Positions 34,213-42,812 of a stretch of 64,000 nucleotides of DNA are shown in pieces. The translations under genes were made by a program, and so were the position numbers. Each line of letters starts with the position of its first letter. Within the stretch, counting starts at the first letter, position 1. Source of the stretch: Bacteroidales bacterium (lineage in GTDB: Bacteria; Bacteroidota; Bacteroidia; Bacteroidales; F082); the NCBI GenBank assembly GCA_017477425.1, contig JAFUVT010000016.1, forward strand, positions 62,001 to 126,000, in the 5' to 3' direction. The notes under the pieces are model-generated. The model had not been told where the DNA came from and made no database searches. It saw only the letters and a list, made by a program, of their open reading frames with translations.

Positions 34213-34243
34213 TCGACGAATCCAATAACTAACTCAAATCAAT

Positions 34244-35845
34244 ATGTTTAATCACAAGACATTAAGAATGTTGATTGCGGGAAGTGTGATGGCTTTGGCC
34301 ATCACTTCCTGCAATCCGCATGAGCCCATTCCAACCGAAGTCAGCGAGGACACCTATGCTGGCGGCGAATTGGGCACCACTTTCAACCGATCGCAGTCGG
34401 CCTACGAAGACCCCACCCCTGCCACCGAGCAGGCTGGACTGGGCACCGCCTTCAAGTATGGCGAGTACTTCTTTGAGCGTACATACACGCAGAACAACCC
34501 GCCCTTCAATGGCTTAGGGCCGCTCTACATCCGCAGCAGCTGCATCGCCTGCCATCCTGGCTATGGCCACGGCATGCGCATGAACCGCTACCGCGCCGAC
34601 GACTGGGGCAATGGTTACCTGCTCGTCTTCACCGACAAGAACGACACCTACTTGAGCAGCTACACGGGCATGCCGCAAACCAAGGCTGTCGCACCTTTCA
34701 AGGCACCTTTGGACGAGACCCAAATCCAAATCAACTGGCTGAGCTATACCGACGAATGGGGCAACCAATTCCCCGACGGCGAGCGCTACAACCTCACCTA
34801 TCCCGAGGTCTACATCCCCGAGGAGGCTTTCTATGTGCCGCTTGAGGTGAACAACCAACCCATTCCTTACAGTGACTTCGTGTGCCGTCTGGAATCGACC
34901 ATCGGCATCTATGGCACTGGCTTGATTGACGCCATTCCAGACGACTCTCTGAGAGCGCAATACCAAAAGGAGTACAATGACGGCTACATGCAAAACGGCC
35001 TCAACCCCGCCATGTGGGCTGGCTCCGACTTCGCCCCGACGGGTTACTATGGCAACACCAACCACCCCAAGAAGTACACCTACGCCCTCACTCGTGGTCC
35101 TTTGCAAGATGCTCCTGGCGCCAACGCCATCTGGAACATCACCAACGTGACGCACCGCACCAAGACCGGTCACTACATGACCGCCGCCTACGCCACCAAG
35201 GCTTCACAAGACCCCGACGTGCAAGCCGAGTTCTACAACTACTTCCCGCAATTCAACCTGACGGGCAATGTGGAGACCGACATCTACAACTACCTGATGA
35301 TGAACGACCAGATCCCCGACGAGCTGAAAGTGCCCGAAATGTCGGACGAGGACTACGTCAACTTCATGGTGTGGCACCGTGGTTTGGCTGTGCCTGCCGC
35401 TCGCAACTTGGACGACCCCGAGGTGCAACGCGGCAAGCAACTCTTCAGCGACTTGGGTTGCGCCTACTGCCACCGTCCGTCGTGGCAAACGGGTGACGAC
35501 ATGTTCACCGACCCGGCTGGTTTCTTCGCCGATGGTGACCCGCGTCTGCCCCGCTATCCCAACCAGAAGATTTGGCCCTATAGCGACTACATCCAGCACA
35601 AGCTCCACATGGAGAACGACATCCGCACGGGCTGGTGCCGCACCACCCCGCTTTGGGGCCGTGGCCTGAGCGCCATCTGCACCGGAGCCAGCGAGCGCCT
35701 GCACGACTGCCGCGCCCAAACCGTCATCGAAGCCATCATGTGGCACGGCAACGCCCAAAGCGATGCCCGCCGCTCGGTGGAGAAGTTCCGCGAGCTGCCT
35801 AAGGCCGACCGCGACGCCGTCGTGAGATTCATCGACGCTATTTGA
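34244..35845 (+). CDS. Di-heme oxidase-like lipoprotein (DUF1111), copy 2
   Basis: 533 residues with a lipobox near residue 25 (ALAITSCNP). The heme motifs are SSCIACHPGYGHG (near 105) and DLGCAYCHRPSW (near 405). It is closely similar to copy 1 along its length (shared TYAGGELGTTFN, EDPTPA, YGEYFFER, NDIRTGWCRTTPLWG and IMWHGNAQSDAR). The differences lie in the middle, where this copy has GFFADGDPRLPRYPNQK. It follows the imelysin gene by 31 nt. The covalent heme needs System II maturation, which the next gene (ccsA) provides. Confidence 0.92.
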   Translation: MFNHKTLRMLIAGSVMALAITSCNPHEPIPTEVSEDTYAGGELGTTFNRSQSAYEDPTPATEQAGLGTAFKYGEYFFERTYTQNNPPFNGLGPLYIRSSCIACHPGYGHGMRMNRYRADDWGNGYLLVFTDKNDTYLSSYTGMPQTKAVAPFKAPLDETQIQINWLSYTDEWGNQFPDGERYNLTYPEVYIPEEAFYVPLEVNNQPIPYSDFVCRLESTIGIYGTGLIDAIPDDSLRAQYQKEYNDGYMQNGLNPAMWAGSDFAPTGYYGNTNHPKKYTYALTRGPLQDAPGANAIWNITNVTHRTKTGHYMTAAYATKASQDPDVQAEFYNYFPQFNLTGNVETDIYNYLMMNDQIPDELKVPEMSDEDYVNFMVWHRGLAVPAARNLDDPEVQRGKQLFSDLGCAYCHRPSWQTGDDMFTDPAGFFADGDPRLPRYPNQKIWPYSDYIQHKLHMENDIRTGWCRTTPLWGRGLSAICTGASERLHDCRAQTVIEAIMWHGNAQSDARRSVEKFRELPKADRDAVVRFIDAI

Positions 35846-35860
35846 TTTTTATTACACTTT

Positions 35861-35895
35861 GTAGAGACGTGCCATAGCGCGTCTCTACTTTTTTT
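35861..35895 (+). terminator. GTAGAGACG palindrome acting as terminator
   Basis: A 28-bp repeat (35861-35888) with stem GTAGAGACG / CGTCTCTAC, directly followed by a T-run, after di-heme oxidase copy 2. It is a member of the dispersed family at 54119 and 57305. Confidence 0.8.
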
Positions 35896-35903
35896 TATCT
35901 TTG
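35896..35903 (+). promoter_or_regulatory. -7 promoter box of ccsA
   Basis: TATCTTTG, 19 nt before the ATG, starting inside the T-run of the terminator. Confidence 0.65.
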
Positions 35904-35922
35904 CACAAAATCCATCCTCACT

Positions 35923-38172
35923 ATGAAAAACTTTCGCTACTTCACCCCTATCCTGATGATACTTATCATCATCGCGCTTGCTGCTGGAACGGTCATCGAA
36001 AAACTACACGGCTCCGACTTCGCCTTGAGTCACGTCTACAGCTCTTGGTGGTTTATCGCCCTCTGGACCATGTTTGGCGTCGTGGCTGCCGTCTACACTT
36101 TCAGCGACCGCAACTGGAAACGTCCTATGGCGCTCACTTTGTTTTTGGCTGTAGCATGCATCCTTATCGGTGCTTTGCTTACCATGCTCACTGGACAACA
36201 CGGTGAAATCACCTTGAAACCTGAGATGGCCAACAGCCAATTCACCGTTGAGAAACACGGCAACACCAAAGAATGTGCGCTACCCTTCAGTCTCACCCTC
36301 GACCGCTTCGAAATCGAGACCTATCCAGGCACACGCTCGCCCATGGATTTCGTCAGCTATCTCCAAATCAATGACGAAGGCACCACAACGGAAACCAAAA
36401 TATCCATGAACAACATCTTGAAACACAAGGGCTACCGCTTCTATCAGAGCGACTACGACGACGAGGGCAATTCCGTCCTCAGTGTCGCCCACGACCCTTG
36501 GGGCATCGGCGTAACCTATGCGGGCTACATCCTGCTTCTGCTGGCCGTCATTTTTGCCTTCACGGAAAAAAACGGCGAGTTCCGCAGCTTGTTGAGAAAG
36601 GCTTCTGGAAAAATCGCCATTTTGCTGGTTCTGTTTACTTTCAGCATCGCCAATAGCATGTACGCATCTGGTCCTTCGACAGGCTCAGGAACCAGAAAGC
36701 CTCGCACCTTGCCTAAGGAAAGCGCCAACAAAATGGGGCAAATGTACGTGATGTACAAAGGCCGCGTGTGTCCCTTGCAAACCTTGGCCAAGGACTTCAC
36801 CACCAAACTCAGCGGCAATGCGCGCTATCAAGGCCTTACGCCAGAACAAGTCTTCAGCGGCTGGATTTTCTACTACGACGACTGGAAAGATGAACCTATG
36901 ATGAAAATCAAAGGAGGATATGTGCAAAAGCAATTGGGCATTGAAGGCAAATACGCCAAAATGACCGATTTTGAGGACGCCAAAGGCGAGAACAAGCTCT
37001 CCGACACGATAAAATCGCTGCCGATGGGCGACCCGAAACGCAAGAAATACAGCGCTGCCGATGAGAAATACCAACTCATCACCATGCTCAACAACGGCAA
37101 ACTGCTGAAGATTTTCCCCCATGCCGACAGCACGCAAAACGTCAGCTGGTACTCGCAAAGCGACAATCTTCCCCTCGACATTCCCGAGGACGAATACCTC
37201 TTCATCCGCAAACAGCTCAGCCTTTGCCAGGAATATGTGGTGAAAAAGGACTTCAAGGCATTGAACGAGGTTTTTGAGAAAACAAAAATCTACCAGGAGA
37301 AGAATGCCATTAGCGGTCTTCCCTCCTCTGCCCAATATGGCTCTGAACGGCTCTACAACCGCCTCAGCACGGGCAAGTGGTTGGCTATGGTCAGCATCAC
37401 TTTGGGTTTGGTTTGCTTTGCCCTTTCTATGGTTTGCATGGGCAAAAAGAAGCCGCTCTACAAACCCGTCCGCATCGTCGGAATGATTTGGATGATTGGA
37501 CTTTGCGCTTTCCTCGCCCTGTTGTTCGTCTTACGTTGGATTGCAGGGGGACATGTCCCGATGGCAGGTGGCTTCGACTCAATGAACCTGATGGCCTTGG
37601 CCATCTGCATCATCACGCTCTGCACGGTGCGGAAATACGAAATGGCCCTGCCCGCCGGCCTGCTGACGAGCGGTTTCGTGCTTCTCGTACAAATGATGGG
37701 CGGCGCCAATCCCCCTGTCACGCATCTGATGCCCGTGCTGTCTTCGCCTTTGCTCAGCTTGCACGTGACGGTCATCATGATTGCCTACGCCCTGCTGTTC
37801 TTCGTCATGCTCAACGGCATCAGTGCCGTCGTCGTACGTCTTACCCAACCCAGCAACGTCACCTACCTCGAAAGGCTCCAAACCATCAGCCGCATCATGC
37901 TTTATCCTGCCGTGGCTTTGTTGGCTGCCGGTATCTTCATCGGCGCCGTTTGGGCCAACATCTCGTGGGGCAATTATTGGTCGTGGGACCCGAAGGAAGT
38001 TTGGGCGCTCATCACGCTGTTGGTTTACGCTATGCCGCTGTTCCATAATGTGATGACTTCGTTCCACAAACCGATGTTTTTCCACGTCTATAGCATCATC
38101 GCCTTCCTAAGCGTCATCATCACTTATTTTGGAGTGAATTTGATTTTGGGTGGAATTCACGCATACAATTGA
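35923..38172 (+). CDS. ccsA: Fused ResB-CcsA cytochrome c maturation (System II) protein, with one repeat-encoded insert
   Basis: 749 residues. The N-terminal ResB-like part has helices ILMILIIIALAAGTVIE, SSWWFIALWTMFGVVAAVY and AGYILLLLAVIFAF, with a periplasmic domain between. A second periplasmic domain spans about 265-480. The CcsA part (from about 490) carries the heme-handling WWD motif WGNYWSWDPKEVWALITLLV (near 685), with membrane His residues in FHNVMTSFH and LSLHVTVIM. The protein exports heme and attaches it to CxxCH apocytochromes. Residues 250-257 (GPSTGSGT) are encoded by a dispersed repeat at 36670-36693, just after the fourth helix. It follows the two di-heme oxidase genes, its likely clients. 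Confidence 0.93.
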   Translation: MKNFRYFTPILMILIIIALAAGTVIEKLHGSDFALSHVYSSWWFIALWTMFGVVAAVYTFSDRNWKRPMALTLFLAVACILIGALLTMLTGQHGEITLKPEMANSQFTVEKHGNTKECALPFSLTLDRFEIETYPGTRSPMDFVSYLQINDEGTTTETKISMNNILKHKGYRFYQSDYDDEGNSVLSVAHDPWGIGVTYAGYILLLLAVIFAFTEKNGEFRSLLRKASGKIAILLVLFTFSIANSMYASGPSTGSGTRKPRTLPKESANKMGQMYVMYKGRVCPLQTLAKDFTTKLSGNARYQGLTPEQVFSGWIFYYDDWKDEPMMKIKGGYVQKQLGIEGKYAKMTDFEDAKGENKLSDTIKSLPMGDPKRKKYSAADEKYQLITMLNNGKLLKIFPHADSTQNVSWYSQSDNLPLDIPEDEYLFIRKQLSLCQEYVVKKDFKALNEVFEKTKIYQEKNAISGLPSSAQYGSERLYNRLSTGKWLAMVSITLGLVCFALSMVCMGKKKPLYKPVRIVGMIWMIGLCAFLALLFVLRWIAGGHVPMAGGFDSMNLMALAICIITLCTVRKYEMALPAGLLTSGFVLLVQMMGGANPPVTHLMPVLSSPLLSLHVTVIMIAYALLFFVMLNGISAVVVRLTQPSNVTYLERLQTISRIMLYPAVALLAAGIFIGAVWANISWGNYWSWDPKEVWALITLLVYAMPLFHNVMTSFHKPMFFHVYSIIAFLSVIITYFGVNLILGGIHAYN
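36670..36693. repeat. CCTTCGACAGGCTCAG-family repeat inside ccsA
   Basis: A 24-bp copy, in frame, coding GPSTGSGT at the periplasmic side of a membrane helix. Confidence 0.9.
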
Positions 38173-38183
38173 TTATTTTTTTC

Positions 38184-38191
38184 TATCTTTG
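38184..38191 (+). promoter_or_regulatory. -7 promoter box of the T9SS cargo gene
   Basis: TATCTTTG, 25 nt before the ATG at 38217. It excludes the in-frame start at 38169. Confidence 0.65.
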
Positions 38192-38216
38192 TGGCCTAAA
38201 AACTAATTTCATTCTT

Positions 38217-39809
38217 ATGAAAAAAGCATTATTTACAATTTTGATTTGCCTTGCCGCGACTTCTTCCTTCGCTGGAAGCCTTCTCATCGAAGGTTTCGAA
38301 TACGCCAATCACGACATGACTGTTCCTATTGGTTGGACCAGCAATGACCAGTCGTGGCTGTGCGGCTATCTTGAGAAAGACCACAACCGCATCCCTCACT
38401 CAGGCAACTGGTACGCCTATGCCAATGCAGAAGAATCGTGGATGTTTATGCCCATTTCCTTACTTCAAGGCATCCAATATCGTTTCAAATGCTGGGCCAT
38501 CTCCGATGGCAGCTATACGCTTGAATTCTGGACAGGGCCTTCAGCCAATGTCAGCACCATGCACACGCTGTTGCTCTCGGCCACCATCGAAAGCGGCGAG
38601 TACGAAAAGGTTTCATCGTATGTGGAGTCCATCGTAAACGGCTCCAACTACATCGGCATTCGTGCCGTTGCTGCCGACGGCGCCTCCTATCTCACCATCG
38701 ACGACCTCGAGATCGACCAAGTGGAACAATACGAATTTCTTGCACAACCCATCTCGAGCGACACGGTCATGTATCCAGGCACCCAAGCCTCCTTCGATTT
38801 CTTGGTGCAGAATCTAGGTTATGAAGGCCTGAGGGTTTACATGAGCCCTTCTCACGAATACTTCGACAACATCGTGCTTCATTTCAATAATCAAACGGGC
38901 AGCAACTTCCACATCGACCCCGATTCCACCGTATATGTGACCGCAACGGCCACCTTGAAACCAGACCTTGAGCCTGGCTCCATGAGTTGGCTTGATATCA
39001 CCTTCACTATCCCCTGCGATTGCGCCACGGGACTGGTTACCTTCTGGGTAACACCGATGGGCGAAGTGGAAACTTTCCCGCTCGAAGGCCATTTCGACCA
39101 ACCCAACTTTATGCAACAGGCCTGGATTGTCAATAACGACCCGATACATTGGGAATGGGCTGATAGCGAAAATACCCCCGTCACTCCTTATGGAGAAAGC
39201 GATGGCATGTTGCACTTCAAGGCCTCTGAAACCAATGGGACTTCGTTGCTCTTTAGCCCCAAAATGCAACTCAACGAGACGGACAATCTCATTCGCCTGC
39301 ATCTTTACCGTACGGCAGAAAGCGGCGACAAGAACGACTGCGTCAACGTATACTTCAACACCGAAATGTCACTCCGTGGCGCACAACTCTTAGGCACGCT
39401 ACACCAAAGCGTCGACCGCAGCCCTGCCACCGAAGAAGAAGGCTGGTATGAATACAATCTCAATTTCGATTGTGCCGACCCCGTCGGGTTCATTATCATA
39501 GAAGGCGTTGGCGACATGGGTTCTGACCTCTATCTTGACGAGGTGATGATTGACAACACGCCATTGACCCTCATTGAGAATTCGATGGAGCTCAGCCTTT
39601 ACCCCAACCCCACCACCGACTTCGTACAGGTTGAGGCGGAAGGCTTGCTACAAGTGACAGTCATGGACCTGATGGGCAGGACCTTGTTTACCAAACAAGC
39701 CCAAAACGAAACCGCCAGCCTTGATTTGAGCACCTACGAGGCGGGCATGTACATCATCAACGCCATCAGCAAGAGCGGATGCGCCTCACGTTCCATCGTG
39801 AAGAAATAA
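38217..39809 (+). CDS. Secreted multidomain protein with T9SS type A sorting domain
   Basis: 530 residues. Signal peptide (FTILICLAATSSFAG). Residues about 20-180 form a choice-of-anchor/jelly-roll-like domain (LLIEGFEYANHDMTVPIGWT, then IDDLEIDQVEQYEF). A middle beta-rich domain and a second jelly-roll-like domain follow (DNLIRLHLYRTAESGDKNDC, then LYLDEVMIDN). The sorting domain starts ELSLYPNPTTDFVQVEAEG and ends AGMYIINAISKSGCASRSIV. It should be secreted by T9SS. Substrate or partner is unknown. The start at 38217 follows the promoter box at 38184. Confidence 0.85.
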   Translation: MKKALFTILICLAATSSFAGSLLIEGFEYANHDMTVPIGWTSNDQSWLCGYLEKDHNRIPHSGNWYAYANAEESWMFMPISLLQGIQYRFKCWAISDGSYTLEFWTGPSANVSTMHTLLLSATIESGEYEKVSSYVESIVNGSNYIGIRAVAADGASYLTIDDLEIDQVEQYEFLAQPISSDTVMYPGTQASFDFLVQNLGYEGLRVYMSPSHEYFDNIVLHFNNQTGSNFHIDPDSTVYVTATATLKPDLEPGSMSWLDITFTIPCDCATGLVTFWVTPMGEVETFPLEGHFDQPNFMQQAWIVNNDPIHWEWADSENTPVTPYGESDGMLHFKASETNGTSLLFSPKMQLNETDNLIRLHLYRTAESGDKNDCVNVYFNTEMSLRGAQLLGTLHQSVDRSPATEEEGWYEYNLNFDCADPVGFIIIEGVGDMGSDLYLDEVMIDNTPLTLIENSMELSLYPNPTTDFVQVEAEGLLQVTVMDLMGRTLFTKQAQNETASLDLSTYEAGMYIINAISKSGCASRSIVKK

Positions 39810-39828
39810 AGCGAAATCAAGACATGAA

Positions 39829-39860
39829 AAAAGGTCGGGGAGATGGCTTCCCGACCTTTT
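39829..39860. terminator. Bidirectional terminator
   Basis: An 11-bp stem AAAAGGTCGGG / CCCGACCTTTT with A and T runs on both sides, between convergent genes at 38217 (+) and 39879 (-). Confidence 0.9.
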
Positions 39861-39878
39861 CTGTTTTCACTGCAAGGC

Positions 39879-41174
39879 TTACCAAGCGAAAGCTGCAAGC
39901 ACAGCTTCGACATTCTCTTTTGTAAACCCGATGTCGAAAACATGAGAAGGCTGCAAATGGCAGATCTCATGCTCGGCTTGGAAGCGACGCTCGCCACCGC
40001 CCGTAATGTTGAGCATGACCACATCGTCGGCCTTCACCGTGCCCTTTTCAACGGCCTGTTGCAAAGAGGCAGCCGCCACGGCAGCAGCATGATAAATGTC
40101 GATACCCTCCGTCTCTTCAAACAAAGCCTTGGCCGCATTGGCCTCTTCATTGCTGACAGCCAAAATGTCGCCATTGGTGTCTTTCAAAGCATCGTAAAGG
40201 CCACCTGCGAGGCTATAAGGCGGCTTACGGTTGGAAAGCACAGGAGCGCAAATCTCAGCGGCATCCTTGCGGGCCTGGTCGGCATCGTAGGGCAGCATCG
40301 GGCGTGAGTCGGCGCGCCATGCGTCGAACATCGGAACGAAAGGCTTGTTTTGTGAAACCATCAAACGGGCTTTGCTGGTGCCAAAACGGCCATCTTCAAT
40401 GAATCGAAGGTTGGCCTCCCAAGCAGCGATGGCGCCCGTGCCGCTACCCACAGCCTGGAAATAGAAATCGGGCGTGCGACCGATGAATGTTGTAGCCGAC
40501 ATCATCGTGGTGCTCATACCGTCGCGGCGGGCGACGTTCTTCGCACCGCCTTCCGGCAAGTAGCCGTCCAATTCGCATACCACATTCGAGAGGTTGATGG
40601 CATCGAAATAGTCGCTGCCCGACTCAGTGGTAATGAGTTTCACACAGGGATTCAACGGCTTGTCGAACCACAAAGCCTTGATGTTGTCCTGAGGCACACA
40701 CAGCAGCAGTTTGATGCCGTTGTCGGAGCACACCTTCGCAAAGGCACGTGCCGTATTGCCAGCCGAGGCCACCACCAGCACCTTGTCTTTCAGTTCGTCA
40801 CCCAAACGGGCGCACACCGAATAAGCCTCCATCTCCTTGAAGGAGCACGTCGTCATGCGCGCATTGCGTTCGGGCCAGTAGCCGCTGAAGGTGATGTACA
40901 AATTGTTCAAGCCCAAGCGTTGCGCAAAGCCCTCGCTCTTGTAGGTGATAGGCTCCGAGGGGCTTTTCAGCACTCTCTTGATGGGAAGCCAATCGGCATA
41001 GCGATACAGACCCAAATCTTCACCATCGAGCACGCTGAGTTGCTTCTTTTCGTAAATGGGACGCACCATACTCGGCTTGTCGCATTCCTTGTCGTCCAAA
41101 GTCCAGCCTTGGTCGTCGAAGACGCGGCCTGTGGCCACCGTCTTCAGTTGGTATTTCGTAGGATTGAATGTCAT
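39879..41174 (-). CDS. Cysteate synthase-like PLP enzyme (threonine synthase family)
   Basis: 431 residues, a fold-type II PLP enzyme. The PLP-lysine lies in TTCSFKEMEAYSVCARLGD (near residue 110). VVASAGNTARAFAKVC (near 135), VGSGTGAIAAWEANL (near 245) and the phosphate-binding LNITGGGERRF (near 395) complete the site. The pattern LYITFSGYWPERNARMTTCS matches the Bacteroidota group that, from memory, is annotated as cysteate synthase (phosphoserine plus sulfite to cysteate) rather than ThrC. In this phylum cysteate feeds sulfonolipid (capnine) synthesis. Threonine synthase is the alternative. No other sulfonolipid gene is adjacent, so the choice rests on family resemblance. Confidence 0.75.
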   Translation of the reverse strand: MTFNPTKYQLKTVATGRVFDDQGWTLDDKECDKPSMVRPIYEKKQLSVLDGEDLGLYRYADWLPIKRVLKSPSEPITYKSEGFAQRLGLNNLYITFSGYWPERNARMTTCSFKEMEAYSVCARLGDELKDKVLVVASAGNTARAFAKVCSDNGIKLLLCVPQDNIKALWFDKPLNPCVKLITTESGSDYFDAINLSNVVCELDGYLPEGGAKNVARRDGMSTTMMSATTFIGRTPDFYFQAVGSGTGAIAAWEANLRFIEDGRFGTSKARLMVSQNKPFVPMFDAWRADSRPMLPYDADQARKDAAEICAPVLSNRKPPYSLAGGLYDALKDTNGDILAVSNEEANAAKALFEETEGIDIYHAAAVAAASLQQAVEKGTVKADDVVMLNITGGGERRFQAEHEICHLQPSHVFDIGFTKENVEAVLAAFAW

Positions 41175-41200
41175 ATTTCTACCATTTTTCGATTTTCGTG

Positions 41201-41208
41201 CAAAGATA
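41201..41208 (-). promoter_or_regulatory. -7 promoter box of the cysteate synthase-like gene
   Basis: TATCTTTG on the minus strand, 26 nt upstream of the ATG. Confidence 0.65.
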
Positions 41209-41254
41209 GAAAAAAGTAAAGATATAGACTGTAAATATCTTTACTAATTATGCC

Positions 41255-41287
41255 AAAAAAAAATGACCGCAACAAAAGCTGCGGCCA
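41255..41287 (-). terminator. Terminator of the exb operon
   Basis: TGGCCGCA / TGCGGTCA stem (one G-U pair) with a following run of nine T on the minus strand, 25 nt after the last exbD. Confidence 0.85.
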
Positions 41288-41312
41288 TTTTCATGTTTTA
41301 CCAAACCTAAGT

Positions 41313-41780
41313 TTAGTTCTCCAAAGCGCTTCCTTTCAACGTGGTATAGTTGATACGGAAGGCACCCACCTTACGAAGCTCTTGCTTCACGTCGGTGACC
41401 ACACCCATACGGGTATCTTTGTGCACCTTGAGGGCGGTGGTCAGCAGGGGACGGTCGGCTTCGTTACGCGAGTCGCGCTCTTTCTGGATCCAGTCGGCGA
41501 TGTCGGCCGGGCGAGCAAAGGCATCGTCAAGTTGGATACGCGATTCAGTACCAAGTTTCGTGTCACGCGGCGGGCCGATGTAGATGGAGCAGACCAGTGC
41601 CTTGTGCTCGAGCTTTTGAATCTCGGTGGCCTTCGGCATGGCGGTCTTCACCTTCAGTTCGACGTCACGCATCGTGGTGGTGATCATGAAGAAGAATATC
41701 AACATGTAAACGATGTCGGGCAGTGAAGAGGTGCTCACTTGCGGCACTTCCTTCTTTCCTTCTTTTCTGAATTTTGCCAT
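41313..41780 (-). CDS. exbD: ExbD/TolR-family energy-transducer protein, second copy
   Basis: 155 residues: a short cytoplasmic N-terminus, a single membrane helix with the essential Asp (STSSLPDIVYMLIFFFMITT), then a periplasmic domain. With ExbB it forms the proton-driven motor that energises TonB-dependent outer-membrane transport. It is the last gene of a four-gene operon, 14 nt after the first exbD. The two ExbD copies are clearly different sequences, as usual in Bacteroidota. Confidence 0.92.
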   Translation of the reverse strand: MAKFRKEGKKEVPQVSTSSLPDIVYMLIFFFMITTTMRDVELKVKTAMPKATEIQKLEHKALVCSIYIGPPRDTKLGTESRIQLDDAFARPADIADWIQKERDSRNEADRPLLTTALKVHKDTRMGVVTDVKQELRKVGAFRINYTTLKGSALEN

Positions 41781-41794
41781 ATCTCTATCCTCCT

Positions 41795-42364
41795 TTAGTT
41801 GGTTTTGTACTCAACGGGTTCGGCCTCGCTGACGCGCACCGGCACGGCCTCGTTGATGGCTTTGGTTTGATCTTCGTTGAGTTGGTCGAGGTGCTTGTGA
41901 AGTTTCTTCCAAGCCAGTTCTTCCTTCATTTCGTTGAAGGCGCGTGCCAACTCATTCTGCACACTGATATACATAGCATACGAGGTACCGCGGTCATTCT
42001 GGAGCGAAATCACACCCTTCGACATGAGCACGTCGCCCACGAGATCGAAGGTCTTCATTTCGGTTTCAGGAGCAGTCTCGTCGTTCGGACGCGGGGTCAT
42101 GAATTCTTTGGCGAGGTCTTTCAGCTGTGAAATATCTGAAGGACGGCCATTGACCAGTAACCTGTCACTCTTGTTTACCATTACATTCATCACATTTCTT
42201 TCCTTGACCTTCACGTCCTCGTCGTTTTGCTCGACGGGCGGGGGCAGACGACGGGTGATACCGTAGTCCACGTCCATGGAGGTCGTCATCAGGAAGAAAC
42301 ACAACAGCAAGAATGCTATGTCAGCCTGCGAACTAGAATTGATTTCAGGAGTTTTTCTTGCCAT
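41795..42364 (-). CDS. exbD: ExbD/TolR-family energy-transducer protein, first copy
   Basis: 189 residues. The membrane helix carries the conserved Asp (SSSQADIAFLLLCFFLMTTS, near residue 14), and the periplasmic part is longer than in the second copy (about 150 residues, mostly charged). It lies 11 nt after the small membrane gene and 14 nt before the second exbD. Two ExbD types may form a mixed dimer inside the ExbB ring; that is an inference. Confidence 0.92.
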   Translation of the reverse strand: MARKTPEINSSSQADIAFLLLCFFLMTTSMDVDYGITRRLPPPVEQNDEDVKVKERNVMNVMVNKSDRLLVNGRPSDISQLKDLAKEFMTPRPNDETAPETEMKTFDLVGDVLMSKGVISLQNDRGTSYAMYISVQNELARAFNEMKEELAWKKLHKHLDQLNEDQTKAINEAVPVRVSEAEPVEYKTN

Positions 42365-42375
42365 GATGAAATGTT

Positions 42376-42795
42376 TTACTTTTTAACTGCCTTGTAAATG
42401 ACTGAGAACACTATCGAGAGGATAGCGACCACAAGGGTGACATAGAAGAAATTGAGGCCCATTTCAACCCAACCGTGCGTCTTGCCTGAGTAAGCGATTT
42501 CTCCGGCTTGGTAAGGAGTGCTGAAAGCGCCTTTCGACATAAGGTAAGCTACAACTGCGATAACAGCGAACGCAATGACTGCAATCAACAAAGTCTTTCC
42601 TTTGAAACCTTTGACGGCAGCAGTGAAGACGACTGAAATCAATGCGAGGACGATGCCGAGGATAATCAAGATGTAGCCCCAATTCAAGAGCATGTTGGTG
42701 CGGGCATCACTCTTCAGGTCAAGGTAGAAAAACACTGCCATCACCACGGTGATCAAAGCCAACAGACCAAATACCCACTTTGAGATATTTTTCAT
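42376..42795 (-). CDS. Four-helix membrane protein of the exb operon
   Basis: 139 residues with four predicted transmembrane helices (WVFGLLALITVVMAVFFYL, WGYILIILGIVLALISVVF, LLIAVIAFAVIAVVAYL and FFYVTLVVAILSIVFSVIY). It is of unknown function. It lies between exbB and exbD with 11-17 nt gaps, a conserved arrangement in Bacteroidota as far as I know. A structural or regulatory part of the motor complex is likely. Confidence 0.8.
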   Translation of the reverse strand: MKNISKWVFGLLALITVVMAVFFYLDLKSDARTNMLLNWGYILIILGIVLALISVVFTAAVKGFKGKTLLIAVIAFAVIAVVAYLMSKGAFSTPYQAGEIAYSGKTHGWVEMGLNFFYVTLVVAILSIVFSVIYKAVKK

Positions 42796-42812
42796 GATTA
42801 TTCCCTTTTTTA

